Assembly: GCA_913062955.1 (NCBI GenBank)
Contig: CAJXZP010000001.1
Location: 62,001-126,000 of the forward strand
Source: an uncultured Flavobacteriales bacterium
GTDB lineage: Bacteria; Bacteroidota; Bacteroidia; Flavobacteriales_G; Salibacteraceae
Length of the DNA: 64,000 nt
Direction of reading: 5' to 3'
The position numbers and the translations under genes are program-made. Positions 41,916 through 52,800 of the stretch are shown one piece after another (the first letter of the stretch is position 1; each line of letters starts with the position of its first letter). Under the pieces are notes generated by a model. The model was not told where the DNA came from. It did not search any database and saw nothing but the letters and a program-made list of their open reading frames with translations.

Positions 41916-44171
41916 ATGAGTATGCTCAAACGTATTTTATATTGGTTTACGGTGATATTACTCACCCTAATTGTGGGAGTAGTACTCTTTGTAACGGCTG
42001 TAAATTTTGAGTTTTTTGGACATCTATACAGTAAAACCGAATTAAAGGAATTCAAGAACCAAGCGGCTACTGAGGTGTACTCTTCCGATAACCAAGTTAT
42101 TGGGAAGTTTTTTGCCGAAAACCGGACCAATATTACCTATGATCAGATTCCTGTTCATGTAGTACATGCCTTGGTGGCTACCGAAGATGCTCGTTATTTT
42201 GAACATGAAGGGATTGACTCCAGGAGTTTGGTGAGGGTTTTATTTAAAACCATTTTGTTAAGTGAACGAAGTTCGGGTGGAGGAAGTACGATCACTCAGC
42301 AACTTCTTAAAAACATGTATGGCCGGAAAAATTTTGGCCCATTAACCATGTTGGTTAACAAAACCAAAGAAGCCCTTTTGGCCACGCGTTTGGAAGAAAT
42401 TTATAGTAAGGAGGAAATCTTAGCCTTGTATTTAAATACGATTCCCTTTGGGGAAAACGTATTTGGGATAGAGTCGGCTTCTCGTTTGTTCTTTAATAAA
42501 AAGGTGCGAAATTTAAACATTTCCGAAGGGGCCGTATTGATTGGGATACTTAAGGCCAACACCTATTACAATCCCCGTTTGTACCCGGAACATGCATTTG
42601 AGCGAAGGAATGTGGTATTGCACCAAATGAAAAAGTATGGTTATTTATCGGAGTATCAAACGGATTCGTTACAAACACTTCCCATTGTTTTGGATTATGC
42701 CAATTTTGAATCCAATGGTACAGCTAACTATTTCTTGATAGAGGTAAAAAAAGAGCTCCAAGAGATTTTGTCAGATATTGAAAAAGAATCGGGAAACGTT
42801 TGGGATTTCCGTTCGGATGGACTCCGGGTGGAAACGACTTTGAATTCTGAAATTCATGGTTATGGTTTAATTGCTTTTAGAAAGCATCTAAGTACCATGC
42901 AAAATCGATTGCAATTGCAATATGCTTCTGGGAAATCCCGAACGGAATTAAACGAACGAATAGAAGCATGGGCTAGTAAAAGAGGGCGTGATTTATCTAA
43001 ACAACGTACCCAAGAAATATTTTCTTGGGATGATCTATATTCTGATTCTATAAGTGTTAGGGATAGCTTACAAATGGCACTGACTACCTTGCATGCGGGT
43101 TTGTTATCGGTTAATCCAAAAACAGGTGCCATTCTTTCATGGATTGGTGGGATCGACTTTAGAACGCAGCCTTTTGATCAGGTAAAGGCCAAAAGGCAAA
43201 TGGCCTCTACCTTTAAACCCATTTTATATGCAGCGGCATTAGAAAAAGGAATGTCACCTTGTGATTATTTAAGCAATACCGCTAAAGTATTTACAGATCA
43301 AGATAATTGGAAAGTCCGTAATTACGATCATTCGGAAGGAGGGGAGTACTCCTTAACGGGAGCATTAATTCGTTCCAAAAATATTCCAACGGTGGATTTA
43401 TTATTCAAAGTAGGATTTGATGAGGTAGACTATTTATGGCGAAAAATGGGTTTTTCATCTAAGTTGCCACACGTGCCTGCTATGGCTCTGGGTATTGTAG
43501 ACGCCAGTTTATATGAATTGGCAGGTGCTTATTCTGCATTTGCGAATGGCGGTGAAAAAGTTCCGTTTTATAGTATTCAACGAATTTATGCTGCGGATGG
43601 TAGTTTAATTTATCAACGACAGGCCGGGTTAGGAAAAGAACAAGTTATGGAATCTCGAACGGCTAGTTTGATGAACGAAATGCTTCAACGAGCCATAAAT
43701 GAAGGTACAGGAACGGCTATTAGAAAGACGTATAATGTGAAACTTCCATTGGCCGGGAAAACCGGAACTTCTCAAAACTTTGGAGATGCGTGGTTTGCTT
43801 CTTATAATCCCAATATAGTCATGGTTACCCGTGTAGGGGCTTCGTATTCCTCCATTCATTTTAATTCTGGGGCAAACGGGTCTGGAGGAAGATTGGCATT
43901 GCCTTTAGTGGGATTGACGTTACAACAATTAGAAAAAAACAGGGTCTTAAGAGACATTTATTCTGAGGGATTTAAGACTCTGGATGCAACCAATCATGCG
44001 GAGTTAGAATGTCCAGACTATGAGGTAGATAATACCATTGATAAAATAAAAGGTATCTTTTCAAAGAAATCTACTACCATAAGCCGGTCAGAAAAGAAGC
44101 AAGAGGCAAAAATTAAAAAATATTCCAAGAAGAAAAAGAAAAATGGTTGGTTTAAAAAGAAAAATAAATGA
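41916..44171 (+). CDS. Class A penicillin-binding protein (PBP1A-like)
   Basis: 751 residues. Membrane anchor about 6-32, glycosyltransferase domain with catalytic Glu90 in ATEDARYFEHEGI and GGSTITQQLLKNMYGR, then the transpeptidase domain with Ser431 in ASTFKP, the SKN motif (RSKNIPT) and KTGTSQNFGDAWF. Polymerises and cross-links peptidoglycan in the periplasm. A Lys-rich tail of ~40 residues ends the protein. The next gene starts inside its stop codon region (overlap 4 bases). Confidence 0.93.
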   Translation: MSMLKRILYWFTVILLTLIVGVVLFVTAVNFEFFGHLYSKTELKEFKNQAATEVYSSDNQVIGKFFAENRTNITYDQIPVHVVHALVATEDARYFEHEGIDSRSLVRVLFKTILLSERSSGGGSTITQQLLKNMYGRKNFGPLTMLVNKTKEALLATRLEEIYSKEEILALYLNTIPFGENVFGIESASRLFFNKKVRNLNISEGAVLIGILKANTYYNPRLYPEHAFERRNVVLHQMKKYGYLSEYQTDSLQTLPIVLDYANFESNGTANYFLIEVKKELQEILSDIEKESGNVWDFRSDGLRVETTLNSEIHGYGLIAFRKHLSTMQNRLQLQYASGKSRTELNERIEAWASKRGRDLSKQRTQEIFSWDDLYSDSISVRDSLQMALTTLHAGLLSVNPKTGAILSWIGGIDFRTQPFDQVKAKRQMASTFKPILYAAALEKGMSPCDYLSNTAKVFTDQDNWKVRNYDHSEGGEYSLTGALIRSKNIPTVDLLFKVGFDEVDYLWRKMGFSSKLPHVPAMALGIVDASLYELAGAYSAFANGGEKVPFYSIQRIYAADGSLIYQRQAGLGKEQVMESRTASLMNEMLQRAINEGTGTAIRKTYNVKLPLAGKTGTSQNFGDAWFASYNPNIVMVTRVGASYSSIHFNSGANGSGGRLALPLVGLTLQQLEKNRVLRDIYSEGFKTLDATNHAELECPDYEVDNTIDKIKGIFSKKSTTISRSEKKQEAKIKKYSKKKKKNGWFKKKNK

Positions 44172-44686
44172 TTGAAAAACCGGAAGTTTTAGATCCTCAA
44201 GTTTATTATAAGTCGCTGATTGATAAAGTGATTGAGGTAGATGCTATTGAGGCATTGGAAAACTCTTTAGATGAAACGATAGATTTGATGGAGAGTGTTC
44301 CAAGGTCTAAAGAAGATTATTCTTATGATGAAGGTAAATGGAATGTAAAGCAGGTATTCCAACACTTGGTGGATTGTGAACGAATTATGGCGTATCGGAT
44401 TTTGAGTTTGGCTAGAAACGAAAAAGGAACTCTTTTGGGTTTTGATGATCAAGGATATGTTGCCATGGACGGCACCTCTAATCGCACTATTTTGGAAATA
44501 ATGAAGGACTTTGTTGCTGCCAGAAATTCGACCATTTCTCTGTGTAAGTCCTTACCCGTAAAACAACTGGATTTGATGGGTAATGCCAATGGAATACCAT
44601 CCACTGCCCGTTTGGTTACTTGGTTTATAGCGGCTCACAACTATCACCATAATACGGTTATTATTGACCGATACCTCACCTCTTAG
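44168..44686 (+). CDS. DinB-superfamily protein (second copy)
   Basis: 172 residues. DEGKWNVKQVFQHLVDCERIMAYR supplies the first metal His and WFIAAHNYHHNTVIIDRYL the others, the three-His DinB site at normal spacing. Overlaps the PBP stop by 4 bases, so it is translationally coupled to it, but no functional link is known. Confidence 0.85.
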   Translation: MIEKPEVLDPQVYYKSLIDKVIEVDAIEALENSLDETIDLMESVPRSKEDYSYDEGKWNVKQVFQHLVDCERIMAYRILSLARNEKGTLLGFDDQGYVAMDGTSNRTILEIMKDFVAARNSTISLCKSLPVKQLDLMGNANGIPSTARLVTWFIAAHNYHHNTVIIDRYLTS

Positions 44687-44782
44687 AAAAAATAAAATTT
44701 CTTAAAAAAAGAACTGAAATTTGTAAGTGCCCCACTTCCATGTTATTTTTCTCTTCCTAATCATTCGATTAAATTAATTTTC

Positions 44783-46282
44783 ATGCGTTTTTTCCTAATT
44801 GTTTTTTTCATTACCTCGTCCTTTTATACTCTTTTGTCTCAGGATAGTAGCTTAGTCCCTATCCACGTTTTTGAACTGCGTGGGGTAGTATTGGATTCGG
44901 ATACAAAGAATCCCCTTCCTTATGCTAATATTGTTATTGAACGAATAAACCAAGGAGGCATTACCAATGAGGTCGGAGAGTTTTCGTTAGATACTCTAGG
45001 GGTTTTGTTATCAGACTCCATTAGTTTTCTTTACATAGGTTACAAAACCCAAAAGGTGACGGTTCAACATTTTTTTGAAATGGGAACGGTTTATTTAAAA
45101 GAGGATATTCAAAATTTGAATAAAGTTTTTGTTTTTGGTAGTCCACCAGATCCAAAATCAATTGTGAAAAAGGTAATTGAAAATAAAGAAAAGAATTACA
45201 AACGAACCTTGAAATCAGAACACGTTTTTATTCGTTCTAGAAGTACTTCTGATTTAGAAGATTACCATTTGGAGTATAAAAAAAGTTCAATTTCGTCATT
45301 GGATGAAAAAATGATTAAGGAAATGGAGGATAAAACCCCTAGGCATTCCACTTCATACACTGATTTTTTAACCAAGGTGTATTATACTGCTCCAAGCTCT
45401 GACTCTTTTAATTATAAAACGGACCCCATTCGGATAGTAAGTTTAAAGGAAAAAGAATTGAATGATATGGATCAACTGGAAGAGGTGTTTGAAGATGTTT
45501 TTTCGAATACAGAACAGGAGGAATACTGGAAATTTAAATCCGGTATTTTTAGTTTTAAAATGGACTCCAATGATATTTCTACCTCGGAAGACACTACCCG
45601 TCCAGAAAACTCGGTCCATTTTTTACAATCATGGTACATGGTACATCGAGCCATGAAATTCAGTTCGTTAAAACCCAATTCAAGTTGGGAGTTTTTATAT
45701 GCTACAGGAAAGTATAATTATGAATTAGTTGGGGGAACCAATGTGGGAACTGAAGACGTTTATGTCATTGATTTTACTCCCAAGAGGGGAGGGTTGTTTA
45801 TTGGACGAATGTATATTTCGGTGGAAACTTACGCGTTGATTAGGGCCGATTACGAGTATGATGTAGGTAAGGTAGGTACCGATATTCATTTATTGGGAAT
45901 TGGGTATACGGAAAGTAATTTTGCGGGTTCCATATTATTTGAAAAAGTGGATTCAACCTATCAATTAAAGTACTGTTCGAAGAAACAAAGGACCGAGGGA
46001 AGTATGGACCGATCTTTTTCTTTGATGAAAAAGAAAAAGAGATTTTTTATTGACAAGAAATTAAAGGAAATTAAGATTGGATTAAATATCACAATGAAGG
46101 AGGATGTTTCTTTTGAATTTTTGGTGCTTTCTAGGAGCCCTACTACCCAGGCTGAATATACTAGTTTTAAAATGCCTAAGTATTCCACTGTTCAATATGT
46201 AGATCAATTTGATGATGATTTATGGAAAGGATATTCCATCATTGAACCAACCAAACGAATGCGGGAGTATAAAAAGAGGTAA
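44783..46282 (+). CDS. Exported protein with CarboxypepD_reg-like domain
   Basis: 499 residues. Signal peptide (MRFFLIVFFITSSFYTLLSQ). Residues about 30-110 are a carboxypeptidase regulatory-like beta domain (LRGVVLDSDTKNPLPYANIVI ... GGITNEVGEFSLD ... SISFLYIGYKTQ). The remaining ~380 residues form a beta-rich domain (LVGGTNVGTEDVYVIDFTPKR; ADYEYDVG) similar to those in Bacteroidetes outer-membrane-associated proteins, without a full TonB receptor barrel. Role unknown; envelope location is inferred from the signal and domain type. Confidence 0.8.
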   Translation: MRFFLIVFFITSSFYTLLSQDSSLVPIHVFELRGVVLDSDTKNPLPYANIVIERINQGGITNEVGEFSLDTLGVLLSDSISFLYIGYKTQKVTVQHFFEMGTVYLKEDIQNLNKVFVFGSPPDPKSIVKKVIENKEKNYKRTLKSEHVFIRSRSTSDLEDYHLEYKKSSISSLDEKMIKEMEDKTPRHSTSYTDFLTKVYYTAPSSDSFNYKTDPIRIVSLKEKELNDMDQLEEVFEDVFSNTEQEEYWKFKSGIFSFKMDSNDISTSEDTTRPENSVHFLQSWYMVHRAMKFSSLKPNSSWEFLYATGKYNYELVGGTNVGTEDVYVIDFTPKRGGLFIGRMYISVETYALIRADYEYDVGKVGTDIHLLGIGYTESNFAGSILFEKVDSTYQLKYCSKKQRTEGSMDRSFSLMKKKKRFFIDKKLKEIKIGLNITMKEDVSFEFLVLSRSPTTQAEYTSFKMPKYSTVQYVDQFDDDLWKGYSIIEPTKRMREYKKR

Positions 46283-46297
46283 ATCAAAAAACTATGT

Positions 46298-46531
46298 ATG
46301 TTAGAAATTAGACCTACCTGTGAAAATTGTAAGGTTCTTTTGCCTCCCGATAGTAAGGTGGCTATGATTTGTACCTTTGAATGTACTTTTTGTAAAGACT
46401 GTGTGGAGAATATACTTCACCAAGTTTGTCCAAACTGTGGTGGTGGTTTTCAAATTCGGCCTATCCGTCCATCCCACTTATTGAAAAAGTATCCTGCTTC
46501 CACTCAAGTAATTTATAAGCCTTTAAAGTAG
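46298..46531 (+). CDS. DUF1272 Cys-rich zinc-ribbon-like protein
   Basis: 77 residues with eight cysteines in CxxC pairs (Cys8/11, 25/29, 32/35, 44/47). MLEIRPTCENC, ICTFECTFC and CPNCGGGF are the DUF1272 consensus. It probably binds two zinc ions; function unknown. It follows the previous gene by 15 bases on the same strand, and ends 6 bp before the convergent OmpA-like gene. Confidence 0.9.
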   Translation: MLEIRPTCENCKVLLPPDSKVAMICTFECTFCKDCVENILHQVCPNCGGGFQIRPIRPSHLLKKYPASTQVIYKPLK

Positions 46532-46537
46532 GAGGTT

Positions 46538-48802
46538 CTATTCCTCTATTTGGCGATCCATTACTCCCCGAATAAATAGTTTGTGTTCTGGGTTTTTAGT
46601 ATTAGTGGTCACCACTAGGCCATGGAATTGAAGACCTTTTTTTCCAATGGTGTTAAAAAACACATGGATTTCTCCGCTTTCTCCTGGGGCAATGGGATCA
46701 ATGGAATAATGAGTGGTAACACATTCACAATTGGTGGATACATCCTCAATAATTAGGGGCTTTTCTCCTGAATTAGTAAATTTAAATATGGTTTCCAATT
46801 CGCTATTAAGCGAAATGTTGCCAAAGTTATGGGTGGTGTTTTGAAAAATAACCACCGCACTTGAATCCCCAGGGAAGGTTTGTTCCACCCAAATAATTTC
46901 CACCTTTCTAGCCTCAGAAGCTCCGGAACTGTAGACCGATTGACGTTTGCTTTTTAGGTCATCACTTACCTTTCCTAAGGAAAAGAATTCGCCAAAAGGA
47001 ATCTGTCTAAACTTTAAGAGACCCGCATCAATGGCAGGTTGTAACATGCCTTTGTTACAGGTGTACAAATAGTTTTCAATGGAGCTAATTCTACGAAGTG
47101 CCAAATTATCATTGTATGCCGCATCTCCCAATGGACTCGTAAAACCTTTTACTCCTAATTGGAGTTTATACCCCTTATCCAAATACTTTTCAAGAGAGTC
47201 GGCTAGCATTTGAAGTTTGATAAAACCTACTTCCACATCTTGCACAAAAAAAGAGTCAATTAGGGAGTGATTAGGAGCTTGTTTTAAAAATTGTGGCTTT
47301 CGTACCAAGTAGTCAGTAAAGGTTTCCTGATAGGTAAGGGTAGTTTGGGTAGCTCTAGAATTGGAATTAGGTTTATCATTATCAAAATATAAAGCAAGAG
47401 GGAGAAACTGAACGGCTTGTAAACGTACTTCCAGGTTTTCCTCTACTGGAATTTCTTTCAATAGGGTGTCTGTTTGGGTGGTGTCAATTGCATTAAAAAA
47501 ATAAATGTCATTGCAACAAGTTTCTCCTTTAAGAGTATATCCTGAGGGTCGGTTAGAAACAAATGCCCCTTTTTGAGTACCGGGAATGGCGGAGTAGTAC
47601 ATATCATTAACCGATGAGTTTGTGGGTTTTCCTATATTTTGTGGTTTTTCAAATTTTCCAGGTAAGCCTTTTGATTTGAAAATGTCAAACCCACCAAAAC
47701 CAGGATGATAATTACTACTAAAAAACAACGTTCCGTCTGTAGAATTGAAGAAAGGAGTAATTTCATCCCCTTTTGTATTTATTTGTCGACCTCCATTTTT
47801 GGGACGTCCATACTTGGTCCCATTTTTCTGAATTTCTACGGTCCATATATCCTTTTTCCCCCGAGACCTAAAACGATTGGAAGAAAAGAATAAATAGGTC
47901 TTCCCATTGCTTAAAGTGGCTACCATGGGGTGAGTTGTTATGGCACCTTCTTCATTAATATTAGGGCCGAGTTGAACGGCATTTTCCCAATGGTCTTCAT
48001 ACCAATTGGAGACATAAATGGCGCATCCTTTTTCGTTGCATCGTGTAAAATACATTTGAGAACCATCGGGGGTGATAGCCGGGTTGGCATTATTCTGTAG
48101 GGTATCGTTAATGACAGAATCTATAGCGGAAACTTCCCACCCTTTTTTGGTTAGAAAAGCATTGTAAATAATGGACTTGTATTGATTAGCGTTTATCTCA
48201 AGTTTTTTGGTTCGATTGGAATCAAAACGAAGAGCGGAGAAAACAATATGACTATCATTCACAAATCTCGGACCGTACTCTGCATCAAAGCTATTTAGAT
48301 CAAAACCTGGATGCTGGATTTCAACCATCTCTTGCATGGCTTGCCATGATTTAGCCAATAAACAGGTGGTAATTTCTTCTTTAGCTAATTTGTAATAAGT
48401 CAAAGTTTTATCCGTGCAAATTTCTCTATAGAAGTCAAAGTAGACGCCTGCTTCCTCATATAATTCTTGTCGCTTTAGCATATCCGCTAAATGAAATACG
48501 GCTTCGGGATATGTGACTTGATCATCTATTTCGGTAAGGTCTTGGTAGGCTTTTTCTGCCTTTTTGTAATTGTTGGATAACCGTTCCGACTCTGCATAGT
48601 ACCACATTATTTCTAAATCAATAGAATCTTGTTGCATGGCTTGATTAAAATAATAGGCCGCTCCCAAATAGTCTTTTTCGCTAAAGGATTTAAAACCGTA
48701 TCTCGACCAATCCTGGCCAAAACCCAAAGTAACCAGTGTCACTAATAGTCCCGTTAAAGCGAACTTTTTTAATACGGATGTGTATGTATTTATGTAATTC
48801 AA
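46538..48802 (-). CDS. TPR / PD40 / OmpA-like protein with C-terminal DUF1573
   Basis: 754 residues. Signal peptide about 1-30, TPR region (about 35-160: KSFSEKDYLGAAYYFNQAM), a PD40 beta-propeller-like region (about 190-430; DGSQMYFTRCNEKG, SNGKTYLFFSSNRF, DGTLFFSSNYHPGFGG), an OmpA-like segment (about 540-620; KLQLGVKGFTSPLGDAAYN...LALRRISSI), then a DUF1573 domain (about 655-750; FGNISLNSELETIFKFTNSG, NCECVTTHYS). The TPR-PD40-OmpA order resembles PorE-type T9SS proteins; the DUF1573 addition is unusual to me. Third gene of the T9SS surface trio, 8 bp after PorP/SprF. Confidence 0.85.
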   Translation of the reverse strand: MNYINTYTSVLKKFALTGLLVTLVTLGFGQDWSRYGFKSFSEKDYLGAAYYFNQAMQQDSIDLEIMWYYAESERLSNNYKKAEKAYQDLTEIDDQVTYPEAVFHLADMLKRQELYEEAGVYFDFYREICTDKTLTYYKLAKEEITTCLLAKSWQAMQEMVEIQHPGFDLNSFDAEYGPRFVNDSHIVFSALRFDSNRTKKLEINANQYKSIIYNAFLTKKGWEVSAIDSVINDTLQNNANPAITPDGSQMYFTRCNEKGCAIYVSNWYEDHWENAVQLGPNINEEGAITTHPMVATLSNGKTYLFFSSNRFRSRGKKDIWTVEIQKNGTKYGRPKNGGRQINTKGDEITPFFNSTDGTLFFSSNYHPGFGGFDIFKSKGLPGKFEKPQNIGKPTNSSVNDMYYSAIPGTQKGAFVSNRPSGYTLKGETCCNDIYFFNAIDTTQTDTLLKEIPVEENLEVRLQAVQFLPLALYFDNDKPNSNSRATQTTLTYQETFTDYLVRKPQFLKQAPNHSLIDSFFVQDVEVGFIKLQMLADSLEKYLDKGYKLQLGVKGFTSPLGDAAYNDNLALRRISSIENYLYTCNKGMLQPAIDAGLLKFRQIPFGEFFSLGKVSDDLKSKRQSVYSSGASEARKVEIIWVEQTFPGDSSAVVIFQNTTHNFGNISLNSELETIFKFTNSGEKPLIIEDVSTNCECVTTHYSIDPIAPGESGEIHVFFNTIGKKGLQFHGLVVTTNTKNPEHKLFIRGVMDRQIEE

Positions 48803-48810
48803 ATGGCTCT

Positions 48811-49815
48811 TTAAATATAATCTGGACAGGTTTTGTAGTATTGACGAGCAGGTTGTGCTTCTCTAAAAATATAGATGAAACTAAGTTCAAAACCACCTCT
48901 GTATCGAGATGCTACGTTGAAATCGGAATAGGTAATATCATAGGATAAACCTACATTTAAATTGTTCCAATCCATACCAACCGACATAAATCCAGCATCC
49001 CCAACTCGGGTCCATAAGCCCATATAAAGCGCCCTATAATGATGACTCCTTCCGTCCAAAATATACTTGCCGTTTATACCGGGTGTTAGTTGTTGATGGG
49101 GCCCTTGTTTCATGATTAATACAGAGGGAATTAAATCTACTTTTTGAGATATACTGAATTGATATTTTGCATGAATAGAAAATCGTAGGTCCAATCGGTA
49201 AGCATCATTTGCGTAAAAATTTATATTGGGCTGTGTTAAATTGTGAAGGGCAATTCCGGCTTCAATAATCTTTCTTGGAGCTAGTTTGGTTTGCCATACT
49301 AATCCTGTATTTAAATTGAAATAACTTGTATTGGAACTAAAAGATTCTACACTTCCACCTCCTCCATTTTGATTTCCAAATTGAAGTTGCGATTGGTCAA
49401 TTTGTCGTTGCCCATAACCAAATTGTAAACCACCAGTAAGGGTGTTTTTATGGGTGTGACTTACCTGTATGGTATAAGATCCGCTTCCATTAAAATGTAA
49501 TGTACCCAAATTACCATCACCAGCTTTGTCAAAATAAAAATCAAGTCCAACTCCTAAACCCTCTTGTTTCATGAAATTATGCGCATCACCCGAGAAAGCT
49601 ATTGTGGAGTACGGAACGGAAACAGAAGCCCATTGAGATCGGTATATTCCTGCCACACGGTATGTTCCTTTAAATTGGCCAGTAAGTGCCGGGTTTAAGC
49701 GTGCCGGAGCCTGGTTGTATTGTGAAAAATGAATGTCTTGCGCATGCGAATTCAAAACTGTAAAGAATGAAATACAGAGCACCAAAATTGGAATATAAAC
49801 CGATAGTTTTTTCAT
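48811..49815 (-). CDS. PorP/SprF family type IX secretion membrane protein
   Basis: 334 residues. Signal peptide ending SHAQ, then DIHFSQYNQAPARLNPALTG, the family hallmark, followed by a beta-barrel of about 12-14 strands (GTYRVAGIYRSQWASV; alternating hydrophobic strands to the end). PorP/SprF proteins sit in the outer membrane and help export or anchor the T9SS protein encoded next to them. Here the partner is the 1513-residue protein whose stop overlaps this start by one base. No terminal-strand oddity seen. Confidence 0.93.
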   Translation of the reverse strand: MKKLSVYIPILVLCISFFTVLNSHAQDIHFSQYNQAPARLNPALTGQFKGTYRVAGIYRSQWASVSVPYSTIAFSGDAHNFMKQEGLGVGLDFYFDKAGDGNLGTLHFNGSGSYTIQVSHTHKNTLTGGLQFGYGQRQIDQSQLQFGNQNGGGGSVESFSSNTSYFNLNTGLVWQTKLAPRKIIEAGIALHNLTQPNINFYANDAYRLDLRFSIHAKYQFSISQKVDLIPSVLIMKQGPHQQLTPGINGKYILDGRSHHYRALYMGLWTRVGDAGFMSVGMDWNNLNVGLSYDITYSDFNVASRYRGGFELSFIYIFREAQPARQYYKTCPDYI

Positions 49816-52800
49816 TAGCGAATCACCGTGATATTTCCTTTTTTATGAAATTCCCTTTTATCAATACAGGTAATGTTCAAATGGTACATAAAAACAACTG
49901 GATCTACATACCTAGCGTTGAACTTCCCATCCCAAGCAAGGGTCGGGTCGGTGGTTTCAAAAACTAATTCACCCCAACGATTGTAAATTTTTAAATCGAT
50001 CGACTCAATGACTTTTCCAGTAACCAAGTATTCATCATTTTCCCCATCCAAATTTGGAGAGAAGGCATTCGGAATAAAAATGTCAGGTTCGCCACAATTT
50101 ATTTCATAGGAAGAAATTCGTATACGATCAGAGTAGGAACATGTGGTGTTGTTTGGATCTGTAACATTAACCGTATATGTGGTGGTTTGAGTTGGTGTTA
50201 CCAATGATGAAGACTCGTTGGGGGTGTCAAAATCATCTGCTGGAGTCCATGAGTAATTAAACCCCGTATTTGGAATGACGGATAAAGTAGTACTGAAACC
50301 CAATAAAACAGAGTCTTCTAAAGAGGACGCCATTACGACCGAATCATTCAGAATAGAAACCGATACTTCTACAGAATCGGTGAAGGTACACCCGCTATCA
50401 TTTAGGGCGGTTACGTAATACCAGGTATCCATTATTGGAGCGACCCAAATGTGGGTCGTATCAAAACTACCTATAATTTCGCTAACAGGCGACCAATAAA
50501 AACTCATTGGATTGTTCGGGAATTCATTAATGGCATGCACTAATACGGTGTCTTGTTGGCAAATAAAAGTATCGGCCGAAACAGCTATGGTTTGGTCACT
50601 GATGACCGAATAGATACTATCTGTGACTTCACACCCATCTGGATTTTTGACATTAAAATAGTAAAATTGAAACGTGTTAGATTGGAATGCAGAGGCCGTA
50701 CTATCTGTTAAGGAAGTATTCAATGTATCACTAAGATTGGATTGAGAAGACCAAATGAATTCAGATCCAGTGCCATTGGAATTACCCATTAAATTGACAG
50801 CGGGGTTATCACTACAAATAATAAGTAACGAATCCGTTTCCGCTTCTATGTAACTTACGGTAATAATATTAGTGACAGAATCGGTACACACATGGTTTAC
50901 CACCAATAGGTAGGTGGCATTCGAAGTTAAATTTACGGTGGGATTATGAATTGTAGAATCGCTTAAACCGGTAGAAGGTATCCATGAATAGGTGGCTCCT
51001 GAAGTGGTGTCTTCTGGAATTCCAATTTCACTTTCTTGGTCAAAACAAGCTATGGAGTTTACCGTATAGTTACTGTCCGATTTTATGCGAATGGTCTTAG
51101 ATAGGGTATCAGATTGAGGACATATACTGGTATCGGTTGCGATTAGGGTGATGGTATAGATCCCTTTTTGAGTGTAAATAGTAGAAGGGTTACTTTGAGT
51201 AGAGCTACCTCCGTTTCCAAAGGTCCAATGATAGGTAGTTAAAGATAAACTGTCGGAGGTATTCGTAAACGGAATAAGATCCGGAGCACAACCTTCCAAT
51301 GGGAAAGTGAAATCAGCAATAATTGGATTTTGAAGATCGTTTACAATTATTTTGAAAGAATCAATGGCCGTACACCCGTTTGGAGAAGTTACTTTCAAAT
51401 AATATCTAGATATAGAGTCCATAGGGGTCACCCAAACTGATTCTCCTAAACCAATACTCGGAATGGAGTCAGAAAAGTCGGCAAAGTTGGACCATAAATA
51501 AGAAATAATTTGACCTTGGGATACCGAATTTAATAAAAAGGGAGCATCCTGTAAACAGACTCTTCGAACCCCCGTAATTAATGTGGAAATGGTATCCACC
51601 TCTACCCATTGAGAAACCGTATCAAAACAAATTCCATTGTCAATTATTAAGCGATAAGTGGTATTGTTTAAAGGGGAAGCAATGGGGTTGGATACCAAGG
51701 TATCACTTAAACCCATCGTTGGAAACCAGGATATGGAAAGGTTGGGGTCATTATTTTGAGGAATCCCAATTTGAACCCCCTCTTGGTTACAGGAAACTAC
51801 ATTAGGTAATACAGAACTGGTATTATTTAGTATAGTAATTTCTTTGATCATGGAATCGGCCAGATTACACGTTGCCGCATCATTAACAAATAGTTTGATG
51901 GTGTAAACACCAGCGGTGGTGTACGTGTGATTGGGTTCAAAACGGGTAGAAGTGGTCCCATCTCCAAAATCCCATAACCAAGTGGTTTGCGATTGCTGTA
52001 AACTTAAGTTACTTGGTGTAATGGAAAGGGGGGCACAACCCGAATTTGGGATGTTAAAATCAGCAATGACTATCGGAAGTAAAAAGTCCATTTTAAAGAC
52101 AGCTAGGTTACAAATACTACCATTAACATTGGACCAAGCACCGGGGTTTGGGTAGGTTGGGAAATCGTTAAAAACACCACATCCGGCACAAACAGATTGA
52201 TAAATCTTTCCTTTTCGATCAAATCGGCTGGTTCCTCCATCCACATGTTCATCCGCAGTGGTACCCCCCATAAATGTGGCGTAATCCAAAGTGTTTGCAT
52301 CGGCACTCAAAACCATTAAATAAAAGTCGTGACCATCTGTTGTTCCTTGGTAGGGCCCTCCCGCTGTATCCAGCCCGAGTGTCGATAAATTTCCAGCAAT
52401 CTGCCTGTTACTTCCCCAACCACTGAGATAAATAGCACTACAAACATCCACTAAAAATGCCGTTGGTGAAATATCCGGGACTCCTCGGCCCGTTCCAAAA
52501 CGAGTTGCCCAAATCACGGAATCTAATTGAGGTTTGAATTTGACAAGGAATTGTCCCCCTAGTGAATCATGATAATTCGCATTTTGTATGAGGTTTCCTA
52601 GAGGTGCAGAGGTTTGACCAAACAGGTGTACATTATCTTCAAAATCGAGCTCCACAAAGTAGCTTTGATCATAAGTAGGAGAGCCATAGTAAGTGCTGTA
52701 CAATAGGCTACTTCCATCCCCTGTAATGTGTGATACAAACCCGTCAATTCCCCCATTGGAGGTAGTGTCAAAACCAAGAGAAGATATGGGGAAATCATTG